From positions 1 through 64,000 of the forward strand of contig NZ_BLJQ01000010.1 in NCBI RefSeq assembly GCF_014132155.1: DNA of 64,000 nucleotides, read 5' to 3'. The position numbers were made by a program, and so were the translations under genes. A model generated the notes under the pieces. It did not search any database, had not been told where the DNA came from, and saw nothing but the letters and a program-made list of their open reading frames with translations. Every line of letters begins with the position of its first letter. Position 1 is the stretch's first letter. The stretch is from Gluconobacter sp. Gdi (lineage in GTDB: Bacteria; Pseudomonadota; Alphaproteobacteria; Acetobacterales; Acetobacteraceae). Shown piece by piece: positions 33,000-43,543 of the stretch.

Positions 33000-33015
33000 T
33001 TGAGTAGACACTCAA
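33000..33015. promoter_or_regulatory. Operator-like inverted repeat 1 for the TetR protein
   Basis: TTGAGTAGACACTCAA is a perfect inverted repeat with 6-bp arms. Written as TTGAG-N6-CTCAA, it matches the second repeat at 33029-33044. It lies between the divergent hydrolase/MFS genes and the TetR gene. Confidence 0.6.
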
Positions 33016-33028
33016 GCAGGAGCATTAT

Positions 33029-33044
33029 TTGAGGATGGACTCAA
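33029..33044. promoter_or_regulatory. Operator-like inverted repeat 2 overlapping the TetR start codon
   Basis: TTGAGGATGGACTCAA is the same TTGAG-N6-CTCAA pattern as the repeat at 33000, with centres 29 bp apart. One more matched base pair on the outside gives 6-bp arms. It covers the ATG at 33035, which would suit autorepression. Confidence 0.55.
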
Positions 33045-33691
33045 ATTCGTCAAGGGGTAAAAGAACGTCTCTTCAGCCGCTGCGTGCGGCTGGGCGTCAG
33101 CGCGTTGAGGAATTGCTGGAGGCCGCGTCTGATCTCATGGCGGAACGAGGGTACGAGGCCACGACCATGGCGGAGATCGCCGCGCGCGCCGGGGCGAAGA
33201 TCGGCTCGCTCTATCGTTTCTTTCCAAACAAGGAGGCGGTCGCGGACGCTTTGGTGCAGCGGCATATCGCCGTTCTGGAAGACGAATACGCGGCACTCGC
33301 CAAACGTGCCGCCACGCTGTCGCCCGAAGCATTGGCGGACGTCCTGATCGAGTTGCTTGTCACGCTTTATCCTCGCGTGAAATCCCTGTCCGCGCTGATG
33401 GAGGCCCGGACCGACAGGATGGAGATTCGCGAACGTGCACGAGGACATGCGATAGCTGGAATTGCGGCTGCGTTGCGTGTCTGTGCACCAGGGTTGGGTG
33501 AGATGCTGGCGAAAGACATTTCTGCGGTCGTTCTGAACACTATGAAAGTGTTGCGCGGTATGCTCTCGAAGGACGCGCCCACGATGCCAGGTGCGCCTGA
33601 CGAATTGCGGCGGATGCACCGTCTTTATCTCGCGGACCGGCTGGAGCCGTTTCGGCGCACTTTAGACAGTATAACGGAGGCGGAGCCATAA
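33035..33691 (+). CDS. TetR-family transcriptional regulator
   Basis: A 218-residue TetR protein. The HTH lies at about residues 20-65 (ASDLMAERGYEATTMAEIAARAGA, then GSLYRFFPNKEAVADAL, given here as markers of the fold). The C-terminal ligand domain is of the QacR/AcrR-like kind. An in-frame TTG at 33029 is an alternative start. The two matching inverted repeats upstream suggest control of itself and of the divergent hydrolase and DHA2 pump; the inducing compound is unknown. Confidence 0.9.
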   Translation: MDSNSSRGKRTSLQPLRAAGRQRVEELLEAASDLMAERGYEATTMAEIAARAGAKIGSLYRFFPNKEAVADALVQRHIAVLEDEYAALAKRAATLSPEALADVLIELLVTLYPRVKSLSALMEARTDRMEIRERARGHAIAGIAAALRVCAPGLGEMLAKDISAVVLNTMKVLRGMLSKDAPTMPGAPDELRRMHRLYLADRLEPFRRTLDSITEAEP

Positions 33692-33862
33692 TTTCGCGGA
33701 TTGGTGCAGTATTCGCCCCACGACCTAAGAGCCTTGGCGCTGTCCCGGAGAGCGAGATGTCATGGCAGCTTACGCCCTCATACCGGTCATCCGCTCGGTC
33801 GTAGCTTGTTCCGCAAAGCAGACGTTGCCATGACGAGTAGGGAGAAAGCGGAAATGATCTGG

Positions 33863-34624
33863 TCAGGCGGGAAGGATTACGCTTTTCCCACCGTCTGCCA
33901 TTGTGATCGATCCGACCATGAAGCTGGCCTCGTCAGATGCGAGAAAGGCGATTACCTTCGCGATTTCCTCTGGTTGAGCAGCTCGTCCGATGGGGGCGTG
34001 TTTGCCATAGTCCGCAAGGGCCGATGGGCCGTCTGCATGAATATGATTGAGAATATTGGTCACGGTATCTCCCGCGCCCACTGCATTCACTCGGATCCCA
34101 TGATCAATGGCTTCCACTGCGAGTGTCCGGGTGAACTGGGCAAGGGCACCCTTCGATGCGGCATACGCTGCGATTGATGGAAAGGTCTGAAAGCAGGCAT
34201 AGGACCCGACATTGACGATAGCTCCGTTACCGTTCGGGATCATCGCACGCATCGCCTCACGTGAGTGCAAGAATACACCCCGAATATTTACGGCGAAGAT
34301 ACGGTCCCAGTCCTCAAGAGTCATGTCTACTACAAGCTTGTTAATGATAATGCCTGCGTTATTAACGAGAATATCCAGCCGACCGAACTGCTCGACCGCC
34401 GTTGCCACGGCCAGTCGGGCCGCGCCTTCTTCTGCTACGTCTCCGACGAGTGGAAAGATGCCAGGCCGAGCAAGGGCGCTGATACCGGGATCACGGTCTT
34501 CCGCAATAACCGATGCGCCACGCGCATGAAGTAATTCCACAGTTGCGCGACCGATCCCGCTTGCGGCGCCGGTAACAATCGCGACTTTGCCTGCAAAATT
34601 TCCTGCTGTGTTTTCCAGATTCAT
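33863..34624 (-). CDS. Short-chain dehydrogenase/reductase (SDR)
   Basis: A 253-residue classical SDR. Visible motifs are TGAASGIGRA (cofactor), NNAGIIINK, Ser in VNVGSYACF, catalytic YAASK and a shortened VGAGDTVTN in place of PG. It ends with the usual SxMxxDGG-like TMADGGKS. The ATG at 34624 has a strong AGGAGG ribosome binding site. The gene after the LysR at 34727 on the same strand; its substrate is not evident. Confidence 0.9.
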   Translation of the reverse strand: MNLENTAGNFAGKVAIVTGAASGIGRATVELLHARGASVIAEDRDPGISALARPGIFPLVGDVAEEGAARLAVATAVEQFGRLDILVNNAGIIINKLVVDMTLEDWDRIFAVNIRGVFLHSREAMRAMIPNGNGAIVNVGSYACFQTFPSIAAYAASKGALAQFTRTLAVEAIDHGIRVNAVGAGDTVTNILNHIHADGPSALADYGKHAPIGRAAQPEEIAKVIAFLASDEASFMVGSITMADGGKSVILPA

Positions 34625-34726
34625 ACAAACCTCCTGTGATGTCGAGAACATCATCTGGCATGGCCGTATCGTTATTTTAATACTGCATATTCTGGATGGG
34701 TTATGTGGCGTGGCAGGTACAATCTG

Positions 34727-35626
34727 TCACGGTTTATTCGCACCGCGCACGGCGGTAATGAAGGTCTTTACAGCAGTCGAGCGATGACGATGCGGGGGAT
34801 AATAGAGCGCAAAGCCTGGAAAAGCGGCGGAATACTCTGTCAGCAGGGGAACAAGATGGCCGGCCGCGATAAGTGGCTGGACCTCGCTCTCAACCCATAA
34901 TGCGATGCCGGCACCAGCAACGGCGGCATCAAGAGCCGCCCGCTGATCATTGAAGGTCAGCGGACCGGATACGGCCACGGAGAACCAGACGCCGTTTTCG
35001 CAGAATTCCCAGTTGTACAAGGCATCATGTCCCGGCCAGCGAAAACCGATACAGAGATGATCGCGAAGCTCACGCGGATGGAGTGGCGCCCCGTGTTGAT
35101 CGAGGTAGGACGGGGCGGCAACGGCGATTTGTCGCAAACCGGGCTGAAGCGGGAAAGCAATAACATCCTGATCCAGCATCTCCCCAAGCCGTATGCCTAC
35201 GTCGAACCGTTCCTGTACAATATCCACGCCAGCATCGTCGATCTGCACCTCGACGCTGATCCTCGGGAAACGTCGGACAAAATCGGGTAAGAGCGGTTTT
35301 AGAAAGAGCTCGTACCCAAGACGTTGCGCGTGAACCCTCACCGGACCAGCGATTTCGCCACCCATCGCACCGGCTTCGCTTAAAGCTGATTGGATTTCTC
35401 CAAACGCTACTCCGAACCGCGCAGCCAGACGCTCACCGGCGAGCGTGGGGCTGACACTGCGTGTCGTCCGGTTCAGAAGCTGAACGCCAACAAAGTTTTC
35501 CAGTCGGCGGATCGTTTCACTGAGCGCCGAACGCGACACGCAAAGTTCTCTGGCAGCGGCGACGAAACTGCCTTGATCAATAATACAGCACAGCGCGCGG
35601 AGATCAGAATAATAGCGGTCGGACAT
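34727..35626 (-). CDS. LysR-family transcriptional regulator
   Basis: A 299-residue LysR protein with an N-terminal HTH (IIDQGSFVAAARELCVSRSALS at about 12-33) and an effector domain carrying VDIVQERFDVGIRLGEM. I use the ATG at 35626 behind a GGGAGGGG ribosome binding site; the frame is open to 35734. It lies between the ars operon and the SDR gene and may act on the SDR, 102 bp downstream. Confidence 0.9.
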   Translation of the reverse strand: MSDRYYSDLRALCCIIDQGSFVAAARELCVSRSALSETIRRLENFVGVQLLNRTTRSVSPTLAGERLAARFGVAFGEIQSALSEAGAMGGEIAGPVRVHAQRLGYELFLKPLLPDFVRRFPRISVEVQIDDAGVDIVQERFDVGIRLGEMLDQDVIAFPLQPGLRQIAVAAPSYLDQHGAPLHPRELRDHLCIGFRWPGHDALYNWEFCENGVWFSVAVSGPLTFNDQRAALDAAVAGAGIALWVESEVQPLIAAGHLVPLLTEYSAAFPGFALYYPPHRHRSTAVKTFITAVRGANKP

Positions 35627-35804
35627 ACCCCTCCCTAACACAAAACCGGTTTTTCTGGTTCGGTTTTCCGGCCGGTTTATGGGGCTACGGGCTATCGACC
35701 GTAGCAAGTCAGACGATCTGCCATTTGGGAGCATTGCCTACAGACGAAATCGCCCTCTTCTCGGCCGTGTTCAGATTTGCTCAAAGTTTCGATAAGCAGA
35801 CCTT

Positions 35805-36872
35805 CTATATCGGCGACGCAAGCCAGGCCGCCAGTTGCCGGACCATGGATCTGGCGACACGGCCGGCGCCCAGCAGCGTGGCGGATGCGGGCCCACACCA
35901 GGAGCCATAACCCAGCAGCCAGAGACGTGGCTCCCTGACGGCCTGCTGCCCGTTAACACGGATCAAGCCGTCCGGCTCGATCACGTCGAGTGATGCAAAT
36001 ACACCGAGCGCGGGTCGGAAGCCGGTACACCAGATGAACCTATCGATGGCTTCTTCCCGCCCGTCGGGCCAGACGACGCCCGTCGCCGTCACACGTACAA
36101 ACGGGCGCACCGCGTGGAGCACGCCTCGCTCCCTGGCGGCGCGCACAGGTGGGACCATGACGATATCGCCAAAGCCGCTGGTGGGCATGGCCGACGGGCC
36201 GCCGAGAACGCGAGCGGTCGCCCGCTCGAACAAGACCCGTCCGTCCACGTCATCGGGCAGAAAGATGGGATCATGCAGCGTGACCCATGTTGCCTGAGCG
36301 ACAAGCGACAGCTCCGCCATAATCTGTGCCCCGGAGTTGCCCCCACCCACCACCAGTACACGTCGGCCAGCAAAGGGCGCGGCATTCCGGTAATGGCTGG
36401 AATGGAGTTGCGTCCCGCCGAAGAGGTCACGCCCCGCGACATCGGGAACAAAGGGGGCTGACCACGTACCGGTCGCCCCGATAACCGCACGGCCAAGAAA
36501 ATCACCCGCGCTGGTTCTGACAGTCAGAAGTTTTCCGTTCGCGCGCTCCACACACTCGACCATGACCGGACGGCGGATCGGCGGCGCATAGCGCGCCTCG
36601 TAGCGGTGCAGATAGTCCAACACCTCGTCACGGGTCGGATAGCCGCCATCCGGCGTGTCTGGCATCGGCCAGCCGGGCAGCGAACTGTAGGACGCGGGTG
36701 AAAACAGATGCAGGGAGTCCCAGCCATGCACCCATGCACCACCCGCCTGCGTCCCGTTATCAAGAATGACGTAACGCAGTCCGGTCCGTCGTAGAAAATA
36801 CGACGCGGCGAGGGCCGCCTGACCGCCTCCCACGATCACAACATCGAACTGTTCCGCCATTGCCCGGCTCAC
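35805..36872 (-). CDS. arsO: ArsO-like flavin-dependent monooxygenase
   Basis: A 355-residue two-dinucleotide-binding flavoprotein. The FAD motif [15 protein letters not shown] is at the N-terminus, a second Rossmann motif [14 protein letters not shown] follows near residue 170, and the [12 protein letters not shown] segment between them is typical of the ArsO/Trk-like monooxygenases found in arsenic operons. The exact reaction of ArsO is not settled. A GTG start at 36872 overlaps the arsH stop; the ATG at 36860 is an alternative. Confidence 0.82.
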   Translation of the reverse strand: MSRAMAEQFDVVIVGGGQAALAASYFLRRTGLRYVILDNGTQAGGAWVHGWDSLHLFSPASYSSLPGWPMPDTPDGGYPTRDEVLDYLHRYEARYAPPIRRPVMVECVERANGKLLTVRTSAGDFLGRAVIGATGTWSAPFVPDVAGRDLFGGTQLHSSHYRNAAPFAGRRVLVVGGGNSGAQIMAELSLVAQATWVTLHDPIFLPDDVDGRVLFERATARVLGGPSAMPTSGFGDIVMVPPVRAARERGVLHAVRPFVRVTATGVVWPDGREEAIDRFIWCTGFRPALGVFASLDVIEPDGLIRVNGQQAVREPRLWLLGYGSWCGPASATLLGAGRVARSMVRQLAAWLASPI

Positions 36873-37590
36873 AGACTTTCCGGGAGACGGAATTCCGCCT
36901 TGCGTTCGCTGTAGCGATCAACGAGGTAGTCGGCCCGGTCGCGCAGCAGCCATGTGAACTTCATCAGCTCCTCCATGACGTCCACCATCCGGTCATAGAG
37001 GGGGGACGGTTTCATGCGGTCATCGTCGCCGAACTGCGTATAGGCCATTGGCACGCTGGACTGGTTGGGGATGGTGAACATCCGCATCCACCGACCCAGC
37101 ACCCGCAGGGCATTGACGGAATTGAAGCTCTGCGATCCGCCCGAGACCTGCATGACGGCCAGCGTGCGGCCCTGCGTCGGACGGATCGAGCCTTCGGTCA
37201 GGGGCAACCAGTCGATCTGGTTCTTGAACACGGCAGTGATGTTGCCGTGCCGTTCGGGGCTGCACCAGACCTGGCCTTCAGACCAGATCGAGAGTTCCCG
37301 CAGTTCCCGCACCTTCGAATGACTTGCGGGCACGGAATCCGCTACCGGCAGGCCGGTCGGGTCGAACACCCGTGTCTCGGCCCCCAGCACCTTCAGGATG
37401 CGTTCTGCCTCAAGCACCAGCAACCGGCTGAAGGATCGGGGGCGTAAAGAGCCATAGAGCAGAAGGATACGCGGCGGATGGTCCACACGCGGTTGCGGTT
37501 CCAGCCGCGCGAGATCGACCTGTTCAAGATATTCGGGGTGAAGGGCCGGCAAGTCAGGTTCAGTCATTGTGATATCGGTCCATTCATGCA

Positions 37591-37591
<1 letters not shown>
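36869..37591 (-). CDS. arsH: ArsH, NADPH-dependent organoarsenical oxidase
   Basis: About 240 residues. [17 protein letters not shown] and [22 protein letters not shown] are the FMN-binding segments of ArsH, and [17 protein letters not shown] is also highly characteristic. ArsH oxidises trivalent methyl- and aromatic arsenicals to less toxic pentavalent forms with NADPH. The ATG at 37591 overlaps the arsB stop (TAATG); an ATG at 37567 (MTEPDL) is the alternative start. Fourth gene of the ars operon. Confidence 0.92.
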
Positions 37592-38885
<1,294 letters not shown>

Positions 38886-38886
<1 letters not shown>

Positions 38887-39308
38887 CAGGAGATCCGCTT
38901 TCCGGATTCATCGACGATCTTCTCGCCGTCCTCTTTGACGAAAGCACCTCTCTGCGGGTTAGGCAGGATGTCCAGAACCGTCTCGGACGGACGGCAGAGT
39001 GCCGCACCGAGGGGGGTGACGACGATCGGCCGGTTCATCAGGATCGGATGCGCCATCATGGCGTCGATCAGCGCATCATCGCTCAGGGCCGGATTATCGA
39101 GGCCGAGTTCGTGAAAGGGCGTGCCCTTTTCCCGCAGGACCGAGCGCACCGGAACGCCCATACGGGCGATCAGACTGACCAGTTCCGCACGGCTTGGTGG
39201 GGTTTTCAGATATTCGATGATGCAGGGGTCCTCGCCGCTGCTGCGGATCAGCGCCAGCACGTTGCGCGACGTGCCGCAGGCTGGGTTGTGGTAGATCGTG
39301 ATGGTCAT
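38886..39308 (-). CDS. arsC: ArsC arsenate reductase, glutaredoxin-type
   Basis: A 140-residue arsenate reductase of the glutaredoxin-coupled (E. coli plasmid R773) class. The catalytic Cys is in [11 protein letters not shown] near residue 12, and the arsenate-binding Arg residues appear in [10 protein letters not shown] and LCRPSE. It converts As(V) to As(III) for export by ArsB. The ATG at 39308 overlaps the arsR stop; upstream open frame belongs to arsR. Confidence 0.95.
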
Positions 39309-39658
39309 GAGCAGGATTCCCGGGATGGGCAGCAGGAGGACAGGGTCGCGATCAGGGGCGCGCAGAGTTCGGGGTTGCCCGCACAGCAGTCTCTGACGAG
39401 GAAGAGCATCAGGTCGCGCAAGCGCGGAAGGCACGCACGATAGACGATCAGCCGGCTATGGCGTTGCGAGGTCAGCAGACCGGCGCGGGTCAGGGTGGCG
39501 AGATGGGCCGAGATCGTGTTTTGCGGGACACCGAGATACCGCGCGACCTCGCCCGCAGGCAGGCCGTCCGGTTCGTGGCGTACCAGCAGGCGGAAGATCT
39601 CCAGCCGTGTGGACTGCGACAGGGCGCTCAGGGCAGCGAGGGCGGATTCTGTATCCAT
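39305..39658 (-). CDS. arsR: ArsR arsenic-responsive repressor
   Basis: A 117-residue ArsR/SmtB winged-helix repressor. The DNA-reading helix lies around YLGVPQNTISAHLATL. The metalloid-binding Cys pairs are at the C-terminus ([22 protein letters not shown]) rather than in the DNA-binding helix, as in some proteobacterial ArsR proteins. It is the first gene of the arsR-C-B-H-O operon. A TTGACT -35-like box lies upstream at 39689-39694 on the minus strand. Confidence 0.92.
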   Translation of the reverse strand: MDTESALAALSALSQSTRLEIFRLLVRHEPDGLPAGEVARYLGVPQNTISAHLATLTRAGLLTSQRHSRLIVYRACLPRLRDLMLFLVRDCCAGNPELCAPLIATLSSCCPSRESCS

Positions 39659-39735
39659 AAATCGACGTTCACGGATATATTGGATGAAGTCAACACTACC
39701 GAGGGCATGCACCGTTCAGAGCTTGCAACGTGGTG

Positions 39736-40431
39736 TCACACGCCGAACAGGCGGCCGATTCCGCCCGTGACGATCATCGCAACAATACCCCAGAACGTCA
39801 CACGCAGTGCTGGACGCAAAGGCGCCGCACCGCCGGCAAGCGCGCCAACGACGCCCAGAACAGCGAGAACCACGACGGACGTCAGGGACACGCCCCAGGA
39901 CACCCATGCCACAGGGGTCAGAACCGCCGCGAGCACGGGCAGCAAGGCTCCAGATGAAAAGGCGGTTGCCGAGGCGAATGCCGCCTGTATGGGTCTTGCC
40001 GCCGTGGTCTCGGACAGACCCAGTTCATCCCTGGCATGGGCGCCGAGTGCATCATGCTTCATGAGGGCGACGGCGACCTTGCGCGAGAGATCTCTATCCA
40101 GTCCTCTTTTCTGATAGATCCCAGCCAGTTCGGTGACTTCCCCCTCCCAGTCCGTGGCCAGCTCCTGTTTTTCGCGGGCGATGTCAGCGTGTTCGGAATC
40201 GGCCTGGGAACTGACCGAGACATACTCGCCAGCCGCCATGGACAGGGCGCCCGCGACAAGCGCGGATAGTCCCGCGATGAGAATGCTGCCGCGTGTCGCA
40301 TGAGAGCTGGCAACGCCGACGATGAGGCTGCCGGTCGACAGCGTTCCGTCATTGGCGCCGAGAACGGCCGCGCGCAGCCACCCCAGTTTCTCGACGGCAT
40401 GGCGTTCGGCCAGAGGATGGAGACGCGACAT
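39736..40431 (-). CDS. VIT1/CCC1-family transporter
   Basis: A 231-residue membrane protein of the vacuolar iron transporter family. The family signature is LRAAVLGANDGTLSTGSLIVGV and GALSMAAGEYVSV, with about five membrane segments split by a charged loop with Glu/Lys (EKQELATDWEGEV) that would bind metal. It would export or take up Fe(II) or Mn(II). The ATG at 40431 is followed directly by MSRLHPL; the upstream open frame is not conserved in character. Confidence 0.88.
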   Translation of the reverse strand: MSRLHPLAERHAVEKLGWLRAAVLGANDGTLSTGSLIVGVASSHATRGSILIAGLSALVAGALSMAAGEYVSVSSQADSEHADIAREKQELATDWEGEVTELAGIYQKRGLDRDLSRKVAVALMKHDALGAHARDELGLSETTAARPIQAAFASATAFSSGALLPVLAAVLTPVAWVSWGVSLTSVVVLAVLGVVGALAGGAAPLRPALRVTFWGIVAMIVTGGIGRLFGV

Positions 40432-40627
40432 AAGGTGACCTGTTGCTTCTGATAAATACAAACCAGATTTAGGCCCCTGTTTTTGCCACGGCAATAGGCA
40501 TTTTATTCTGATATTGCGAGCTATTTTCAATAGTATTTATATTTTCGTAAAATATTCTCTGTTCAGAATCCTGTCAGGTAAGCATGATATGGAAGTGAAT
40601 CCAGGGTTCCTTTTCACCGAGACGCAT

Positions 40628-41194
40628 ATGCCTTGTTCAACGCCGGACATTACCGACACCCTGCGCTACGACAGGCCGACGATCGTCCTTCACTGGACCA
40701 CCGCCTTTCTGGTGCTGCTTCAGTTTGCTCTTGGCGAAACCTGGAACTGGCCGGCAAAACCCGTCCATCATCTGATGGTGGTCGCGCATCTGACCGTCGG
40801 TATCCTGCTGACGGTGATCATGGCGTTCCGCATAGTCTGGCGTCTGACGAAAGGCCGGCATCTGTCGGACCTTCTCCGTCCAGTGGACCAGGTATGCGCT
40901 CTCGGGGCGGAGTACACACTCTATGGGCTGCTTCTGGCGGAAATTTTGCTGGGCTACTTCTGGCGATGGGGTGCCGGGCAGACGATGAGTTTTTTCGGCC
41001 TTCTGATCCCATCCCCGTTTGCACGGTTCCCGGCGGAAACCGTGACGTGGCTTCACACGCTGCATGAGTGGAACGCCTGGCTGATCATGGGCTTTGCGAC
41101 AGGCCATGGCGCAGCGGCACTTTTTCATCAGTTTGTCCTGAAGGACAAAGTGCTTGGACGTATGCTGCCGCAGTGTTCCTTGCCCCGTCAGTGA
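40628..41194 (+). CDS. Cytochrome b561-family membrane protein
   Basis: About 188 residues from the ATG at 40628, with four hydrophobic segments. The likely haem-ligand His residues are in IVLHWTTAF, HLMVVAHLTVG, LHTLHEWNAW and GHGAAALFH. These diheme inner-membrane proteins pass electrons between quinones and partner proteins. An in-frame ATG at 40589 is an alternative. The 5' region (40450-40600) is AT-rich and holds the promoter for this gene or the divergent VIT gene. Confidence 0.85.
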   Translation: MPCSTPDITDTLRYDRPTIVLHWTTAFLVLLQFALGETWNWPAKPVHHLMVVAHLTVGILLTVIMAFRIVWRLTKGRHLSDLLRPVDQVCALGAEYTLYGLLLAEILLGYFWRWGAGQTMSFFGLLIPSPFARFPAETVTWLHTLHEWNAWLIMGFATGHGAAALFHQFVLKDKVLGRMLPQCSLPRQ

Positions 41195-41344
41195 GGTCCT
41201 GTCCGTATGACTGGGCACACCGTGATGCTGGGCCGCCAACAAGCCAGAAGTGATGATTGCCTGTTGTCATCGGCAGCCACACATGAATGCCGGTGCATGG
41301 GAATTGTCTCCTGTCGAACGGGAAAATAAGAAAGTAACGACCGA

Positions 41345-42565
41345 ATGACGATCGTGCCGCGTGGCGTGGGACCAGAAAGACCGGGGTCGGTTCTTGAGGT
41401 GCTCCTGATCTTCCTCAGACTGGGCGTCACCTGCTTCGGCGGGCCGATCGCGCATATCGGGTATTTCCGGGACGAATTCGTCGTCCGGCGCCGGTGGCTC
41501 AATGAGCGCGCCTATGCCGATCTCGTCGGGTTGTGCCAGTTCCTGCCCGGTCCCGCGAGCAGCCAGGTGGGATTTTCCATTGGCCTGATGCGGGCCGGTT
41601 ATGCAGGCGGTCTTGCGGCGTGGGCGGGATTCACCCTGCCTTCGGCGCTTATCCTCATTCTCTTCGCCTATGGCGCGAACGCTGTTGCCGGTCCGAATGC
41701 CGCAGGACTTCTTCATGGATTGAAACTCGTTGCCGTCGCAATCGTGGCACAGGCCGTCTGGGGCATGGCGCGCACGCTGTGTCCGGACCGGGCGCGTGCT
41801 TCGATCGCGGTCACGGCCGCGCTCATCGTTCTGTTCGCCATCTCACCGCTTGCCCAGATCGCGGCCATCGTTCTCGGGGGCCTCGCCGGCCTGTGGCTTT
41901 GCCGCTCTGTGCAGACGTCAGATGGTGAGCATATTACAGTGCCCGTATCGCATCGTGCAGGGATCGTCGCACTGGCTCTCTTTCTGGCGCTGCTCTTCGG
42001 TCTGCCCGTTCTCGCCCGCCATGGCGCACCGGAGAGCGTTTCCCTGTTCGACGCCTTCTACCGGTCAGGCGCGCTCGTGTTCGGTGGCGGTCATGTCGTG
42101 CTGCCCTTGCTGCACGAGGCTTTCGTGACATCGGGCTGGGTCAGCGACGACACCTTTCTCGCCGGTTATGGCGCGGCACAGGCGGTTCCGGGGCCGCTTT
42201 TCACGTTCGCGGCCTATCTCGGTGCGATCGTCAGCCAATCTCCCCACGGTGTTGCCGGTGCCGCTTTCGGTCTTTTCGGCATCTTTCTGCCGGGCATCCT
42301 GGTCCTGATCGGAGCTTTGCCCTTCTGGGACACCTTCCGCAGCCAGCCGGCCGTTCGGGCGACGATGCGCGGCGTCAATGCAGCGGTCGTGGGCCTGCTG
42401 GGGGCGGCGCTCTATACACCGGTCTGGACGAGCGCGGTCAGGTCGGTGGCGGATTTCGGGATCGTGCTGGTCGGTTTCGTCCTGCTGACCGTCTGGCGGG
42501 CGCCACCCCTGGTGGTAGTCGGTATCAGCGCGCTGGGAGGGGTCGTCATTGGGCAGGTGGCATAA
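41345..42565 (+). CDS. chrA: ChrA chromate transporter
   Basis: A 406-residue protein of the CHR family, two homologous halves. Each half has the GGP/GGG and PGP elements: TCFGGPIAHIGYFR and FLPGPASSQVG in the first half; VFGGGHVVLPLL and AVPGPLFTFAAYLG in the second. It exports chromate from the cytoplasm and confers resistance. It follows the b561 gene on the plus strand, 150 bp away, without obvious shared control. Confidence 0.92.
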   Translation: MTIVPRGVGPERPGSVLEVLLIFLRLGVTCFGGPIAHIGYFRDEFVVRRRWLNERAYADLVGLCQFLPGPASSQVGFSIGLMRAGYAGGLAAWAGFTLPSALILILFAYGANAVAGPNAAGLLHGLKLVAVAIVAQAVWGMARTLCPDRARASIAVTAALIVLFAISPLAQIAAIVLGGLAGLWLCRSVQTSDGEHITVPVSHRAGIVALALFLALLFGLPVLARHGAPESVSLFDAFYRSGALVFGGGHVVLPLLHEAFVTSGWVSDDTFLAGYGAAQAVPGPLFTFAAYLGAIVSQSPHGVAGAAFGLFGIFLPGILVLIGALPFWDTFRSQPAVRATMRGVNAAVVGLLGAALYTPVWTSAVRSVADFGIVLVGFVLLTVWRAPPLVVVGISALGGVVIGQVA

Positions 42566-42628
42566 TGAAATGTTCAGTCAGCGACCAGCATCGACGCGTG
42601 ATCGCCATACCGTTTTTCAACGCACACT

Positions 42629-43072
42629 TCAATCATGGCGCGTCGTTATAAGGGCCATGCTTCGGCCGTTTCGTGTGTAAGTCAGCCAGAAAACGGACAG
42701 GCAGTTTACCCCCCACGCCTGCGCCATTGAGCGCAACGACCAATGCGTGGCATCGCGCGGTGTTTCTTCCGGGGTCATGCCGATCGTCTCTGCGATCTCC
42801 TCGTCGCCGATCGAACGCGGCGTCCCCGGCCGGGGTTCATCGTAAAGCCCGTCCAGATGGACCGTCGCAAAACGCCGGCGCCACTTGCCAACCGTGTTGA
42901 TGTCCGCGCCCGTCAGGTCACGGATCGCTTTGTTCTCATGCCCATTGGCGGCGGCAAGGACAATACGGGCTCCCCGCGCAAGCGCCTGGCCCGTCTTACG
43001 CGCCCTTGCCAGAGATTCCAGTTCCTGACGCTCCAATGCCGTCAGTTCGATCGCAACCGCCGTGCGTCCCAT
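42629..43072 (-). pseudogene. IS630-family transposase, truncated N-terminal part
   Basis: The first about 120 residues resemble the HTH-containing N-terminus of IS630 transposases: AVAIELTALERQELESL, ARGARIVLAAANGHENKAI, NTVGKWRRRFA and LYDEPRPGTPRSIGDEEI are typical. The DDE catalytic domain is absent, since the frame turns to unrelated sequence after QAWGVN and stops. It marks an old insertion immediately upstream of the three-gene module at 43256. Confidence 0.8.
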
Positions 43073-43255
43073 TCGATTGCCCCTGCCATCAGGATAATCA
43101 TCTAAACGTCTCGATCAGGACACTAGTTAGCTGATCGGATTGGTGCGGAGACTATCGCTTTCGCTCCGCCCCAAATTAGCTAGTCTTCCCACTAGGGTGG
43201 AGGGGCGGTACGGTGGTTTCTTGCTTAATTCGCGGGTGAGCAGGAGGGGGAATTG

Positions 43256-43543
43256 GTGGACGAGGACGAGACAGCAGCACCGGAGGAGGCGGTGGCGTTC
43301 GAAATGATCGCGGCCCTTGCCGGGCCGGAAATGGATGTGTTGGAAACGCCAGACGCGTTTCTGACCGGGGTCGCTGCTGCGCTCAACGCCTCCGATGATG
43401 TCGATGCCGATTTGGCCGCGATCCTGACGGATCATCTGTTGACCGTTATGCCGCACGAAAATGTGATTGCGAATGCCAAGGCGGCGATCCTGATGCTGGC
43501 CGCTGAGCGCGCGGCCACGGCCGAGGAAGCGGCCGATGGCTGA
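43256..43543 (+). CDS. Small acidic protein of the three-gene ATPase/nuclease module
   Basis: A 95-residue acidic, helical protein (N-terminal VDEDETAAPEEAVA, then an Ala/Leu-rich body). I do not recognise a domain. A good AGGAGGGGG ribosome binding site precedes a TTG (43253) or GTG (43256) start. The stop overlaps the ATPase gene by 8 bp, so the two are translationally coupled. Its place next to an SMC-like ATPase and a nuclease is the place of the middle component in ABC-three-component and Lamassu-like defence systems, but similarity to those components is unverified. Confidence 0.6.
   Translation: MDEDETAAPEEAVAFEMIAALAGPEMDVLETPDAFLTGVAAALNASDDVDADLAAILTDHLLTVMPHENVIANAKAAILMLAAERAATAEEAADG

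Noticed and set aside
43145-43169. GCGGAG / CTCCGC hairpin in front of the three-gene module
   Set aside because: Only 6 bp with a 13-base loop and no T-run. Not enough to call a terminator or riboregulator.
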